NCBI GenBank assembly: GCA_026874595.1
Contig: CM049322.1
Location: 7,919,900 to 7,983,899, forward strand
Length of the DNA stretch: 64,000 nucleotides
From: Sipunculus nudus
Lineage: Eukaryota > Annelida > Sipuncula > Golfingiida > Sipunculidae
Direction: 5' to 3'
The notes beneath the pieces are model-generated. The model ran no database searches. It had not been told where the DNA came from and saw only the letters and a list, made by a program, of their open reading frames with translations. Made by a program: the position numbers and the translations under genes. Within the stretch, counting starts at the first letter, position 1; every line of letters starts with the position of its first letter. Positions 22,501 through 36,027 of the stretch are shown in pieces.

Positions 22501-25021
22501 ATATACAAGTATATTGGTATGCATTAAGAATATATATATATTGAACTCATACTCCCACACATACACACACTGACTTAATGTTTACATCAGCTCACCGTTT
22601 CAGGGGTTAAGTATATGACCTCTGACTTGATACCGCCGCCTGCAGTTCTCAGCTGATACTGTTATATGAACAAGCGTGCTGGTTCCTCATGCTGTGTACG
22701 AAAAGGATGTATCACAGTATATGGAAGTGTCTAGTACCTTGTACTCATAGAGTTTTAAGAACTAAGAACTAGAACATATGAAGTGCTAGCCACCAACCCA
22801 AAAATATAAAATAAGTCTTCCAGTATGGTTCATATAACCATATATTAAGTCATTGTGTTTTTATGTTGATTATTAATTCGTTAATGTTATATCCTTTTCA
22901 ATTACTTTAGATCAAAAGTGACTCAGCACACTTACAGTATTTATACAGTGTTATATTGGTAGCTGACTGTTAATACGTGATAAATCCAAATAGACTTACT
23001 TCAGTTCATGGTACACATCTCTTCAGTCACACAGCGACTAGACGTCCAGAGCCCTCTCCAGTAGATTTGGATTTTGACGCCAATGAACAAGTTACAAACT
23101 GGGAACGGTGGCACTCCAATTATATAGCATGATGAATCTCTGAGTGAAGTTCCTGCTAAACTCATCATGTTTAGTAGTCTAGTCCTCCCAGATGAGAAGT
23201 AATAGTTTATTTGCAAAGATTGAGTTAGTAAGTAAAACTACTCATGTCGATGACTTTAAAAGTTTCACGTGTTTTTAGTGTGAGAGAGAGACTCGAGGTA
23301 GATTCAAAATGTTATGGTAACTGTTTACTTAAGGATTTACTTTATCGCGCTAATTTAACAGTCGAGGAACCAGTTATCATATTTTTAAACCGATCATAAT
23401 GTATATGTATAGATCAGTAATTTGAAGCATTTGTCTTAATATACCCAAATAGGATGACCCTAAACGTCCTGCATACCAACGAAAACTCAAGGCGCCCAGA
23501 AGCGGCCATAAAAACTTGGGGAGAAAATGCATATTGCTCCTGATCCAAAGAGGAGGCAAAGTGCTGCCATCGTGAAAGTACCATGCACGCACGGTTAACA
23601 ACCTCGTGATTTTGTTTGAGATAAATATGTTTTACCTGTATAGTTCATGTATACTACATCTATATGGTAGTTCCGTCAGGACATACAGACAGGAGCTTTG
23701 TTATGAAAGGACTTGGCGGTGTATGATCTGGATGGAAAAGTCTGTTTTAAAATAAACATAATTATGATTTTGTCAGGGTGTGTTGACCTTGTCATCGATG
23801 AAGGCCTCGCATTGATGGAACTGTATCCCGCCTAGCTAAATGTCAAATGTTTAGTGAGGGCGTGCAGTGAAAAGGTTCCACATCCTGTATACTCATAATT
23901 TGAAAGGCCTGACAAGTACGAACTTTCAGCTCAAGACTATCCAGATTTAATTATACGTCCATATTGTTCATATACGGTGCTGGAAATATGTACAGCTTTG
24001 TAAATGGAACATACAGGCAATAACTTTCTTAACTCCTATACGCCAGCTAGCGGTACAGCCTGAAATAAAGTGCAAGGGAATAATGTTAATGGCTAAAATC
24101 CATTTCATGAGCCGTCACCATCAAAATTTATTTTTACATTAGGTACATTGTTTCCACATTCATATATTTCATATATCGGTATTAAATCTCGGGTAAAGAT
24201 TTTTTTTGGTTGTTCTTATGCTAACATAACAAATGAGGTATGCAGTAATAGATCATAAAAGATTGAGTATCAGTGGGATTAGAAATGCATCATTTTATCA
24301 AACTTAACACCACCCATACTTGTAAAAATCTTCCATTTCTTCATATCTAAGAGTTCGATTTTTCTGAATATATTCTCAATATGAGACCTCTAGCACGTAT
24401 ATATCCAGGCAATCAGACCCGACGCCAGGGTGATTAGCAATCAATCTAGGTTGGTGCCGATTATGATGGAGTTTCGATAATACTATATGGTCCATTAGCA
24501 TTACCACAGCCCAACAGGAAGGATTCTAGGGTATACAATTATAATTACAAGAAATCTATATTGTATCTCATACATAATATGGAAAACAATTACAATTATC
24601 CTTTCCTTGTTTATGTTAAAACTATTTTTTCAGGCTAATATATTATTACAGTAGATTTATAATAACAAGAGAATACATCTTTCGATATCCACTCCTAGAA
24701 TAAAACGTGTTTGGAGAAATTCAATATGGACCTGGGAAAGCAAAATCATCATGAGCCACTTAACATTCATTCATTTTATATGTCAGAGAGCATCATTGTA
24801 GTCTGCCTAAATGCCAATTAAATTTGTCTGATGTGTATTTAATGGAACCAAAGAAAATCTTATTTTTCTTTCATCCGTGAAGATACTTGACTTTGTTTGA
24901 TATATCAATGATATGCAGATCGCGCCCAGATTCTCTTTAAGTTGGTGTACACTATTTAATAAAAACTCACCACAGGCGCTTTCAAATTATGATCTGTCTT
25001 GCCGAACGTACGCGAAACGAT

Positions 25022-25022
<1 letters not shown>
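22501..25022. other. Gene-free stretch
   Basis: Nothing recognised. The minus-strand frame 23377-23601 has a somewhat protein-like composition (DGSTLPPLWIRSNMHFLPKF) but no start context, splice site or known domain. Confidence 0.35.

Positions 25023-25089
<67 letters not shown>
25023..25089. repeat. (TA)n microsatellite
   Basis: Pure TA tract of about 67 bp. Confidence 0.95.
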
Positions 25090-25090
<1 letters not shown>

Positions 25091-25305
25091 CACTGAAGAA
25101 AATAAAACTGTACATTCTCTACAGTCTGTTTCACGGGATGCGACCTGATCACTAGGTGAATGTTGTTAGAATCAAGAGATACATATATGTGGGACATTGT
25201 ACTTTGCACATGAAACACGGGATCACTTTACGATAAAGTTAAAGATTATCGACTGATCAAAATAAGTTTATTTTCCAGTAGCGTGGCATATAGTGCAGTA
25301 TTTTT

Positions 25306-25665
25306 CCGTGTGTGTGTGTGTACCTGTTTATATACGCTTGGTTGGGTGATTTTTCATGTATGTATGTATGTATGTATGTATGTATGTATGTATGTATGTA
25401 CGTGTGTATGTGTCTGTGTGTATGTTTTCTGTGTGTATGCCCATGTTTGTATGTGTGTCTGTGTATGTGTCTGTGTATGTGTCTGTGTATGTGTCTATGC
25501 GTGAATATTCGTCTATGTGTGTATGCGTGTCTATGAGACTGTCTATATGTTTATGTGCTATGTGTATATGTATGTCTGTGTATATGTCTTTGTGTGCATG
25601 TGCGCCTATACGTGTATGTGTCTATGTGTATGTTTATGTTTGCATGTATATTTGTGTGTTATTTC
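25306..25665. repeat. (TG)n / (TATG)n / TGTGTC compound satellite
   Basis: TG-rich start, about 11 tandem TATG units at 25356-25399, then GTGTATGTGTCTGT-type hexamer variants to about 25660. The open frames over it (up to 110 codons, Cys/Val/Tyr only) are repeat artefacts. Confidence 0.9.
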
Positions 25666-25674
25666 GATTTTGGT

Positions 25675-25885
25675 GGTATGATTTATAAATGATAAAGAAA
25701 CTATATTTATATCCCCTTATCTTTTTGTACCTGGTATACGTGTTACAGGTCATGCACCTGGGTGCTTGCCAGTTTGAAGGTGGGCAGACAAAACCGGATT
25801 GTTCACATGATTAGTAAACACAATATGGTAGCTCCTGCAAACATCATATTTTGTCGGAGACCAAAACTATGTATTATCATCTCGG
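25675..25885 (+). repeat. Repeat I, copy 1
   Basis: Shares with 29370-29585: GGTATGATTT, GATAAAGAAAC, CCCTTATCT-TTTGTACC, TGGTATACGTGTTACA, CACCTG, GATTG-TCAC-TGAT, TAGCTCCTG-AAACATCATA and TGTATTAT-ATCT. About 210 bp, same orientation, clearly homologous by eye. Confidence 0.65.
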
Positions 25886-27177
25886 AGAAACGTGGAGGTT
25901 CAGCTTTTATTATTGCTTAGAACAATTACAAAACAGCGATGAATATAATTAGAATTTATGTGGCTATGATAATTTTTCACAAACATATAAGAAAAACGCG
26001 ATGTTGAGATGAATAGATGACCTTGAACTTTCACAAAACTCAAGATTTTTGGCAAGCAATAAATATAAAGAATAAAAGAAAGAGAGAAAGAATATAGAAT
26101 TTGTAAAACCAATAAATTATATAAATATGATTTTTATATAAAATACTCTGGTTTTTTTTTTGTGAAATTGTCCCGGTGCGCGTTCTCGCAGGGTTTTTGT
26201 GAGGGAGCATTAAACAATTGTTTGGCGTATTTTAGGGGCGGATGTATATAATTTAGTATTAATATATATTAATATTAATAATATATATATACTTTGTGGT
26301 TGCCCCATGAGTGTGAAAAATTGATTTTCTTGGCTTGGAAATAAGTGTTTATGGTGTTGAGCTAGGATGACTTTTTTGCAGAATATTCCGACGCGGGGTA
26401 AATAAAAATGTATGTATAATTATGAAATAAATATGTTTGTTTATATATCTGATTACTTTTTATCCGAGGAGATTTGAGAGGCAGGTTTGAAGGCCTTGGC
26501 TATTTTTGTTGCCGATCGGGACTCTCTTCGCCGCGGCGGGAAATGTCGTATATGCTTGTGTTTGTGTTTAGTTTCACGGAGCAAATTTTGGGTAAAATCA
26601 TATGTTTGAGTATATGTGCGGGTCTGATGGTGTTTGGAGTTAGCAGAATTTTCCGGGTCATTTTTGGGGTGTGCGGGAGTTTTCGGGGAAATTTCACGAC
26701 CTGCTTGCTTCGAGTCTTGTGCTCTATACCAAGACCACGGACCTCGATTAGCTCGTATCCTCGTGCTCTAACAGTCACACTTAACATCTGAATGACGTGT
26801 TTCGTATCTTTATAGATGGTCTGTCACAACATGGTTCAGTGCAACATATATTCATTGAGCCTTCTCTTTGCTAGGAGAAGTAGATTGACTATGTATACTG
26901 TTTTTAAACGCCAAAATAATCCTGCCTGATTCAATGCATGTTCAGCACTCGGCCATATTTTTGCAATAAGATGTATGAAGTCAAAATAAATGTCATATTG
27001 TTGCTTCTTATGGGGATTTTTGTACAGTTTACGGATTATACAAACCGTGTTTTCGGTAGATACATTGAGACACCAAGATGATGTAACACAATGTCAGACT
27101 CCGTACAGTTATAACAAACAATCCCTAATACATCCAGGCGGCATTGCAAATTTGTTTCAATCGACATCAAAAATATG
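25886..27177. other. Gene-free stretch
   Basis: Nothing recognised. The 105-codon frame at 26474-26791 overlaps a 95-codon frame on the opposite strand; neither has a domain. Confidence 0.35.
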
Positions 27178-27745
27178 AAGAAGTGACCCACGGGCCATGA
27201 CGCTCAGCTGACTAGGAAGACATTCACAACAGGAATTTTATCATCTGGATGGCAAAGTTTGAAGGTGGTATCCCCATTCAGCTGAAGCAATTAAAGTTCT
27301 TCAAAATCAACAAGAAGAAAAAGTTTCATGATAATATATCAAGCCATTCCCACGAAATATAACCTTTTTGTGTGCAGCCCATGTATATTTTTAAGGGCAT
27401 CCCTGGATGTCAGACAGAAGATTCTAGGCACAAAAGTAAACTTTTTTCCTCTGTCCGACTCTCTGGGTGCTTAAAATGATTTTGTCGGGTAATATCGGTC
27501 ACCATGACCTAATTTCAGGTTTCCATGGATATTGTACAAGACTTGTTGGCTGGTAGCACGCAAACTATAGGTCACAGTGATCTAAATGCATGTTTCTTAG
27601 GGGATTTTTCATGGACCTCCATGGGTTTTCATATAGAAGTTTCTAGGTCCGTCGGTTACGATGTGTGCCCTGTGAACGGACAGACAGACAGACAAAGAGT
27701 GATCGCTATAGCTTAGGCGACTTTCAGTCAGCTGAGCTACAAAAT
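27178..27745 (-). mobile_element. Family A element, reversed copy (copy 4)
   Basis: Reads in reverse: right end GTGACCCACGGGCCATGACGC at about 27183 (complement GCGTCATGGCCC) and left end GTGATCGCTATAGCTTAGG, CTTTCAGTCAGCTGAGCT at about 27696-27740. The middle holds complements of the GGAGGTCCATGAAAA and ACCTAAATTTCAGGTTTCC landmarks. Confidence 0.7.
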
Positions 27746-29238
27746 CAGCATAGGTAAAATCTTATCATATCCAATTATAATGTTATTTATACTTTATGGC
27801 CAGTAACACAGTACGAGTGCAGTCCGTAAATAAAACTCACAAATATAAATATATATACAAGTATATGTGTGTGTGTTGGTCGTGGATGTGGGCGTGCGTG
27901 TATTGAAGGGTAGGTTTTTGAAGATCACGTTTTCAAATGATGTGGTTGGGTAAATTTTTACATTGGTTTTCTATTATCAAAGACAGCTTCTTTTCAGTGT
28001 TTAAGAAATTGGTGTGCGGCAGTATTTTTTTTTTATTTCTTCTGTTCGAATATTGATGAATGAAACGTTTTATCAAAAACATTTTGTACTGCTCGAGGAA
28101 ATCTTTGTCATACAAACAGGGCAATATGTGAGAAAGGACACTTACCTTTAATATCACCTTGGAGTAAGTGTTTATCTTGGAAAACATTCACCTTGTTTAC
28201 GCACTTGATACATCATGACGGAAAATGAATTGGTTATAATCAGGTGATACTTAAACGTCTTATCATTCAAGCAAACATGGCAACGAATAAACACTAACGG
28301 GTACTTTACTGCTTCCCGTCACACTCAATACTTGTGTTACTGGCTACACTGCAATGCGCTGATAACCTTTACCTGTGTGGTCTCATTATTGTGTTTACAC
28401 CAGCATAGGTACACCTGAAATATATAACATAACAGTAAGCCATCAGGTTACTGTACAAACATTTGCCCGCCAGTGTGTCTGCTCCGAGAATAATCGTTAA
28501 ATTATTTGTTTAATAAGTCACGTGTGTTTGATATATAACATATGTCATATGGTCTTACTGCAGGAGTATAGCAGAGCTCAATAGTGGATTCTGTCTAAAA
28601 TACCCTCCTTCAAGACCTTAACCACTTCTTCCTAAGTCATTAACTTGACACATCTATGATACATGACACCAGTCATAACGGCAACTTGAGTCAGAATGTT
28701 GGTGCCCTAATGATGATGAATTATGCATGATTTCATATCATCATTTTTAAATCATTCCTTATGCTAACATTACCGGTATGTCTCAGAAGCAAACCTTGTG
28801 TATTCTTAAGGATTATGGTAACATTATGTCTCAAATGCCCCCCTTAATTGTGTATCCGCAAAGCACTGGTCTGTGCCATGTAAGAGCCCAGCTATTCAAT
28901 TCGAATGTCTGCTTGATAAATAAATTTTAAATTGCGCATTTAAAATTAAATGAAAAGCTGAAGCATTCCAAGGTTGGATACATTAATAGTGTAAACACCC
29001 TGAAACCCAACGTGCTCTCAGCATTTAGTATGGTCTTAAAAATCATAAAAAAAACCCAAGAGAGACATACACACAGCACAAAAATATTCATATTTACATC
29101 AATTTGCATGATCTTTCACCGACTGATTTGATTTTCGGTTAACTTTGAAAGTTGAAGCAATTTATAAGATCATTACAATGTCCATGTGGTTGGAGTTTAC
29201 ATGATATAATGCTGCCAATGATCTGTCTCTGAATGAAG

Positions 29239-29242
<4 letters not shown>
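27746..29242. other. Gene-free stretch
   Basis: No gene recognised. Short TG-rich patch near 27861-27900. Confidence 0.4.

Positions 29243-29293
<51 letters not shown>
29243..29293. repeat. (TA)n microsatellite
   Basis: Pure TA tract of about 50 bp. Confidence 0.95.
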
Positions 29294-29297
<4 letters not shown>

Positions 29298-29369
29298 CAA
29301 AGTGGTATAAGCTGTATTTTATATTTTAGTAGTAAAATTTTTATTCACGCTTCAAGGGTTGGTTGGTTG

Positions 29370-29585
29370 GTATGATTTTCACCTGATAAAGAAACGATAT
29401 TTCTGTTCCCTTATCTGTTTGTACCTGGTATACGTGTTACAAATCATACACCTGCCTGCCTGCCAATGTGAAGGTTGACAGATAAAACCAGATTGCTCAC
29501 GTGATCTTAAAATACATTATGCTAGCTCCTGTAAACATCATACTTTGTTGGGGCCTAAATGTATGTATTATTATCTTGGGTAAGT
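29370..29585 (+). repeat. Repeat I, copy 2
   Basis: Direct copy of 25675-25885, diverged by scattered substitutions and short indels. It lies about 2.1 kb before the first coding exon of NLR gene 2. Confidence 0.65.
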
Positions 29586-31721
29586 GGTTAGTTCTCAGCG
29601 ACAACAGCCAGGTGGGCATTCGGGGAAAAGGCGTCTTCAGAAAAGGTGTTTGGCCTCATAACTGCTGCGTGCCTGTGTAAAGTCAAATGTTGATCGTAAC
29701 TTCAGCTTTTGAAACAACTATCAATTCAGCACAGACCAAGCATTACAGGCACAATATAAAGAAGACCAGCAAGTAGTAAGAAGCTGGGGAATCTGAGTTC
29801 AGAGATACTACAAAGTAAAGTAGGTGATTTCTTCTTGTCTGTTATTTATTCTTGAATCTATTTTTTCTACGTGATTACAATAATAGTTAAGCTTTGGAGT
29901 ATATAACGATTATATATTACAAGTTATCTGAACTTTGTTTATATGAAAATATGCAAGAAGAGTTTCTTAGTTCCAGTGACTTAACCTCCTTGATCTCCTT
30001 TTCCCTCTCTCTCTTTATATACATGTAGCTGATCATTTGTATACGGGTGTGTTTATCTGTGTAGGGCTGCATGTAGATAATCACTAATTAAAGTACGTTT
30101 TATGTATCAGACAAAAGAAGGCTGAAGTACTTATGAAGCATTTCTGACTTATATTTTGATTTTTTGTAAAATGTTCAAGCCAGTTACATCGCACAATAAG
30201 GTAGATGATACTTAGAAATTAACCAATGCTATGACCTATATAGAGTTTTTTGGTGTTTGTGTTGTGATTCATTATACTGGTCACTGGAAAAAATAGAAAA
30301 ATTCAAAATCATGTTTTATATGAAAATAAAAGGAAACTCTACAAGTACGTTTAAACATTTTAGTGTTCCACTGATTTCAAATTTTTCTTTAATAAATTAA
30401 TTTCTTTATTAATTTCAAACATTAACAAAGGTCATAAAGTTTAACATAGGCATACATATACAAACAGAAATTTGTTGGTGGATACAGATTTTAATCTCAA
30501 TCATGAAAAGCTATATTTGCACACTTGGAAAGATACACCTGCATATTCAGTTAAATTTTGATAATCTGTGTAATCCGTTTATGTAGAATTAGACATAAAT
30601 TTTTCAGTTCACCATTTCTGTCTCTACGAGTTGTTCAAATGTAAGAATGTGATCCTGGTGGGCGTAAATGTACTCTGTACTGGTGCATGTATAAATAAAA
30701 CTCGCCTTGACCTAAACGTGTTTTCTGCTGATCGCGTGAGTATGGCAAAGGTTAACAAGAGATAACAATTTGATTGATGCCTACTACGGTAAGGTTAAAG
30801 CACTATAGATATAGTCAATAAAACTTGTTTATGCAACTAAACAACATGGACATAAACGTCTTAATACATGCACCTTGCACATATTTGAGTATACCGCCAT
30901 ATCCTGTCCACGGCAATATACTTGAATTTGTAAAATAGAAACATTTTGATAGAAATCTCCTGTGCAATTTACTGTGATTTTCTTTGTTATGTTTGAAAAG
31001 AATGGAAAAGTTTTTAGATCCAGATATAAGTCACTGTGCTGATTATTATAATATTTATATATATAAAGGGTAGTTTCTTTGTGTTGTTTGTCTTACATTC
31101 ATGGAAGCAGTCCATAATACATATAATAAAGAAAAATAACTCATAAGTAACAATGCAAAAAATAAAATTGTCCTCCGTGTTATTTATAGGACACATGAAG
31201 GTAATTATTTATTCCATGCACAAAATATAGTCATTAGAAATGTGTTTAGTTCACGTCTGCTTTGGTGATGTGATATTCACAAGTGATTGTAATGGAGATG
31301 CATAGTGTTAGAGGTCAGTTTATCTGAACGATGGTAAATATATAAATAAAATGGGTATGGGGTCATGTAAAGAGCATGTTATGATACAGCTCCTAGAATA
31401 CATTATTCCACCAGTCATCGCAAATAGACCTTGATAAAAATCTGGTCAATGTATTTTATAAATGCTGCTAGTGTAAAATATTTCCTGGGTTTACCATTCT
31501 TTCCAGCTGCAGGGCCCAAAACGTGTCTCTGTGATTGTGTAGTTTACATAATATTATTTTGACATAATCTCATTGCATGATGGGATCAAACGTGAATTGA
31601 CAAAAAAATGAAGACTTCACTTTTATTTTTGATAGCATACACAGGGTTCATGTACTAGAATACACATTACCTCTTCGTCTAATACATTCATTTTATTGAT
31701 TTCTCATCGTATCTATTGCAG
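29586..31721. other. Upstream region of NLR gene 2
   Basis: An untranslated first exon is expected in this interval because the first coding exon is preceded by an acceptor (TATCTATTGCAG, ending 31721). One candidate donor is CTACAAA|GTAAAG at about 29812, following the purine-rich stretch 29750-29811; this is a guess. Otherwise nothing recognised. Confidence 0.3.
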
Positions 31722-32883
31722 ATACCACGGGTGCAAATTATTAAACAATTATCACGAAAGAGGGGAAGGCAGGAAACAGATATGGAAGGTGGAAAACAAA
31801 ATGGTTAGTGTGCAAACGTTTATCATGGTTATGAAGGGTCCTGGAATATACCTTTCATAATGTATTATTATCGCTAAGTTCAGAAACTAATTTTAAAGGT
31901 AATGCTTAATGTTTCAGTTTACAACACTGTTAGGTGAGGAGTATCTTAATGATATGATGTGATGTATGATGTTACAGAAGTTCCGGGGCACCGTGGATTC
32001 ATTACGAGTAACCGAGTGTGGCTGATCCAGAATATCGATGCAACCAATACTCTCCTACTAGACCTGCTGGTCCAGGATGGCGTGTTGGCTCAGAGCCAAC
32101 TAGTTGCTCTGAAGGTAGGGGATATTTAAGATGATTATAACAACTTTGTCCTCACGGAGCTATATGAGAGGTATACTGCCTATTCGAGTAATATTAAGCT
32201 ACATGTACAGTGACCAGTATGAATATAAATCATTGACGGGATCAAAAGCCTCACTTAAGTCACTGGAGCTATAGAGATGGTTTCCTGTCAGTTTATTTAT
32301 CACAGATGGTAATGTGATGGTCAGAAAGATTAAAAGTATGTTTTATATGTTATCATGTAACATGCTAATCTAGACTTATTCTAATCCTCCACGTAACATC
32401 AAAAGTGTTTCTGTCTTCTTATTAAGATATAATTCCTCTAGTAATCAGGGAGGTGGTTTTCCATTTATTTTTATTTGCAAAATTAACCTCAAGTTTAGCT
32501 CAGAGATAACGTTCATTGTTCACTTATTTATCGGACAATGTATTAAGTTCTCGTTTTCCATCTATAATTTTTTTTTTTGTATATTGTCCACATATTGTCG
32601 TAATAGTTGAGACATCTTCATATATCTTTTCAGGAGAGAAATTGTACAAACGATCTCAGAGTGTCTGAGCTGTTAGATCACCTGTATCGAAAGACGGATC
32701 AGGACTGGAAGAAGTTTAAGCATTGTCTGTCCAAGCAAGGCCACGAGCACTTGGTACAAGAGATTCAGATTGCTGGTAATTATTTTTTTTATATTTACGG
32801 ATACGGTGAAAACTTTGATAAACTGAAAATCTTTGGTCTAATCTTTTAAAAACAACAGCTTTTGCCTTTATATTTAACAAGAA

Positions 32884-32943
<60 letters not shown>

Positions 32944-35941
32944 ATATAGATAGGCATGTATTCATAAAAGTCTGATATTATATATGCATATATTTACAAA
33001 TATGATATTAGAACAAGATGAATAAGAAATCAGTATTATGATACACGTCTAAAAGTCTATCACGTTCTTTTGTTTTTATATATTACATACTACATTAATG
33101 TTATTAAAACATATAAACTAATATTCATGTGTGTAAAAATGTCCGTTATTTTATTTACAGAGAGAACAGGGACCCAAGAATTAAATGCTGGCCAGGTAAT
33201 TGTTTGCTTGCTATTTTTAAGTAACGGTAGTGTTACACACACCTAAATATATTCTCAATATACTTCAATAAGTATTTAGCTGTTCATTTACTTGTTTATG
33301 TTACGACCCATTTAGGAATAACCGGCCCATAATGTAATAACGGCCCACTTTGTAACGACGACCCACATTGTAATAAACACGACCCATGTTGTAATAACCA
33401 TACCCTGCCCATATTCTAATAAAACTGGTCAATATTGTAATAACGGCCCATATTCTAATAATTGCCAAAAATTATAACCGTCTCATGTTATAATGACGGC
33501 CAACACATACTGTAATAATTTAAAAGTGCCAATATTGAAATGAAACTGGCCAATAGTTTTTATTTTTTAGTCTAAGAACAGTTTTAGCACATATGACTAT
33601 GATTTATTCTCCGGGCTACTCAAATATCCATTATAAATGAGCTCTTATTACAACAAAAGTCGTTTTTATTACAATATGGACCGTTATAACAATAGGGGCG
33701 GTTATTACAGTATCGGTCGTAACAACCGTCTTAATGTAATGTCCGGCAGAATATATCGTAACCACTGGACATAGAAACGTTTTCATATAACGTCCGGAAT
33801 AATTTATTGTAACCACTGGACATAGAAATGTCTCACTGTAACGTCCGGCCGAACAAATGATAACCACTTGTCTTTGAACCGTCTTACCGTAAAGTTAGGC
33901 AAAACACGTCGTATCCAATGGAATTAGAAACATCTTATTGTAAAAGCCGGCCGACCACATCGTAACCAATGAACCTAAAACCTAATGTAGAGTTAGACAA
34001 AACATCCTATAAACTGGGCCCAGAAATATCATACTGTAACGCCCGGCCGTAGACTAAGTAACCACTTGATCTAGAAACTTCTCATAGTAGCGTCCGGCGG
34101 AACATATCGTTACCACTTTAAATAGAATCGTCTTATTGTTATATATCCTGCTGAACACATAAAAACCACTAAACCTAAAAACATCTCACTGTAACACCCG
34201 GCAGAACATATCGTAACCACTGGCCCAATACGAATCTTACTGTAACGTCCGGACAAACGCATAAACACGACCTGGAAACGTCTAACTATGACGTCCGACC
34301 AAACATATCGTTACCACTGACCTAGAAACTAACGTTTCTCTTTAACATCCGTCCGACCACATCGTAACCATTTGACCTAGAAACTTGCTACAGTAAAGTA
34401 CAGTGGAACATTTATTAACCATTTGAACTAGAAACGTCTTACTGTAACATACACCCAACTCATCGCATCAAATGGACTTAGAATCTCTTAAGTTAACGTC
34501 TGGTCGAACGCATCGTAACCACTTGACCTAGAAACGTCTCATTTTGACGTCCGGTCGAACACATGGTAACCATTGGACATTGAATCGTCTTTTTGTAACG
34601 CTAGGCAGAACATATAGTAACGGTTGGACACAGAAACGTCTTACTGTAAAATCCGGCCGAACACATCATAACCATCTGATTTAGTAACGTATAACTGTAC
34701 ATCCATAAAGGTCAATAAAAGATCTTAAAAAACTGGAATTGGGTCCCTGTGATCTATATCCTCCGAATTAAAGGGATTGTTTGTAGTCCTCAGAATAATT
34801 TTAAAACTCACACTGAAGCTTCCAGCATCTCAGTAATCGATGCAAAGATTCTTATGACGTTTGCTTTGCTTATTGCTCATCGACTATTCCTCATCTTTTC
34901 AAGACTGATTTCAACCTGTAGTTTTTTTTTTTTTTTTTTATTTTATTTTAACGTATTTCTTTCTTAATATTGAGACTGCCAAATTGCATCAATGGTATAG
35001 ATGTCTTTATTGTGGTAGTATAACGTGTCCATAAACCTTGGGTGTTTATTAATTATGAATAATTTTATTAAGTTCCTGAAGACGGGTTGCGCCACCTGTA
35101 ATTTTTTCATCTTTTTATACATTGTTCCCTTTATTTTTAACTCTGTCATAGTACATCGATTGTATCAGTTTCTCAACTACGGTTTCATCTAGTGTCCTCG
35201 CACCTGGTCAGTTTACCATGAACCCCCCTTGAGTTAATAATTGAACACGATTCTTTATCAACACACTTTCTTCATGATTTCATGTTTCTTTTATTTTATC
35301 TAAGGGTGTATCGTGTACTGCAGTGATTGGGGCTAGCAACCTGGGGTCAAAGAGTGTATTAGGGGCGCCACCTGCAGGTAAATGTCAACATATGGATCAT
35401 TTAACAATAGTCAATAAGTTACGCATGTAGCTGCTTTTGATTAATAAAGCTTTGCAGAAATATATTTAAAAATATTAATTGACAGACTAGACCTAATAAT
35501 TAAAATTGTAATGCCCAAAATGAAATAAAAAAGTTGAGCTGTCGGAATAGCTAAAATGAATATCTCCGTCAGGAACCTAATGAATCCGTCCTCCACTCTT
35601 AACTTGTGTCAGGGTCACTAACATGGTTCAGAGTTTAGCTCTGCAATAAAGACCGACATTAATAACAATGGAAGGTTTTAGTCGGAAAAAAGAAACGGTA
35701 CAATCAAATAAAAAAGTTTACAATTATAAGACTGAAAAATTAGAGAAAATGAAACTGAGTCCAAAGGTGGGGAATTATTTTATTTTACTATATATTTAAT
35801 GAGGCGAGAAGTGGTCTCCCCCATAAACGGGCTCTTTACCAGATGTTGCAACAGCCTAGTATTTGAATATGTCACATGATAAAGTGATTGCTGCGGACAT
35901 ATGGTCACGTCATTAAGAGGACGGTTTCCGATCTACGTCAA

Positions 35942-36027
<86 letters not shown>

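Noticed and set aside
25283-25688. Cys/Val/Tyr-rich frames up to 110 codons
   Set aside because: They are translations of TATG and TGTG microsatellites.
33163-33195. Alternative 33-nt microexon using the next AG (phase 1 to 1)
   Set aside because: It would also stay open, but would clash with the 73-nt exon at 35305, which is in frame only after the 35-nt version. Kept as a possibility if that exon is skipped.
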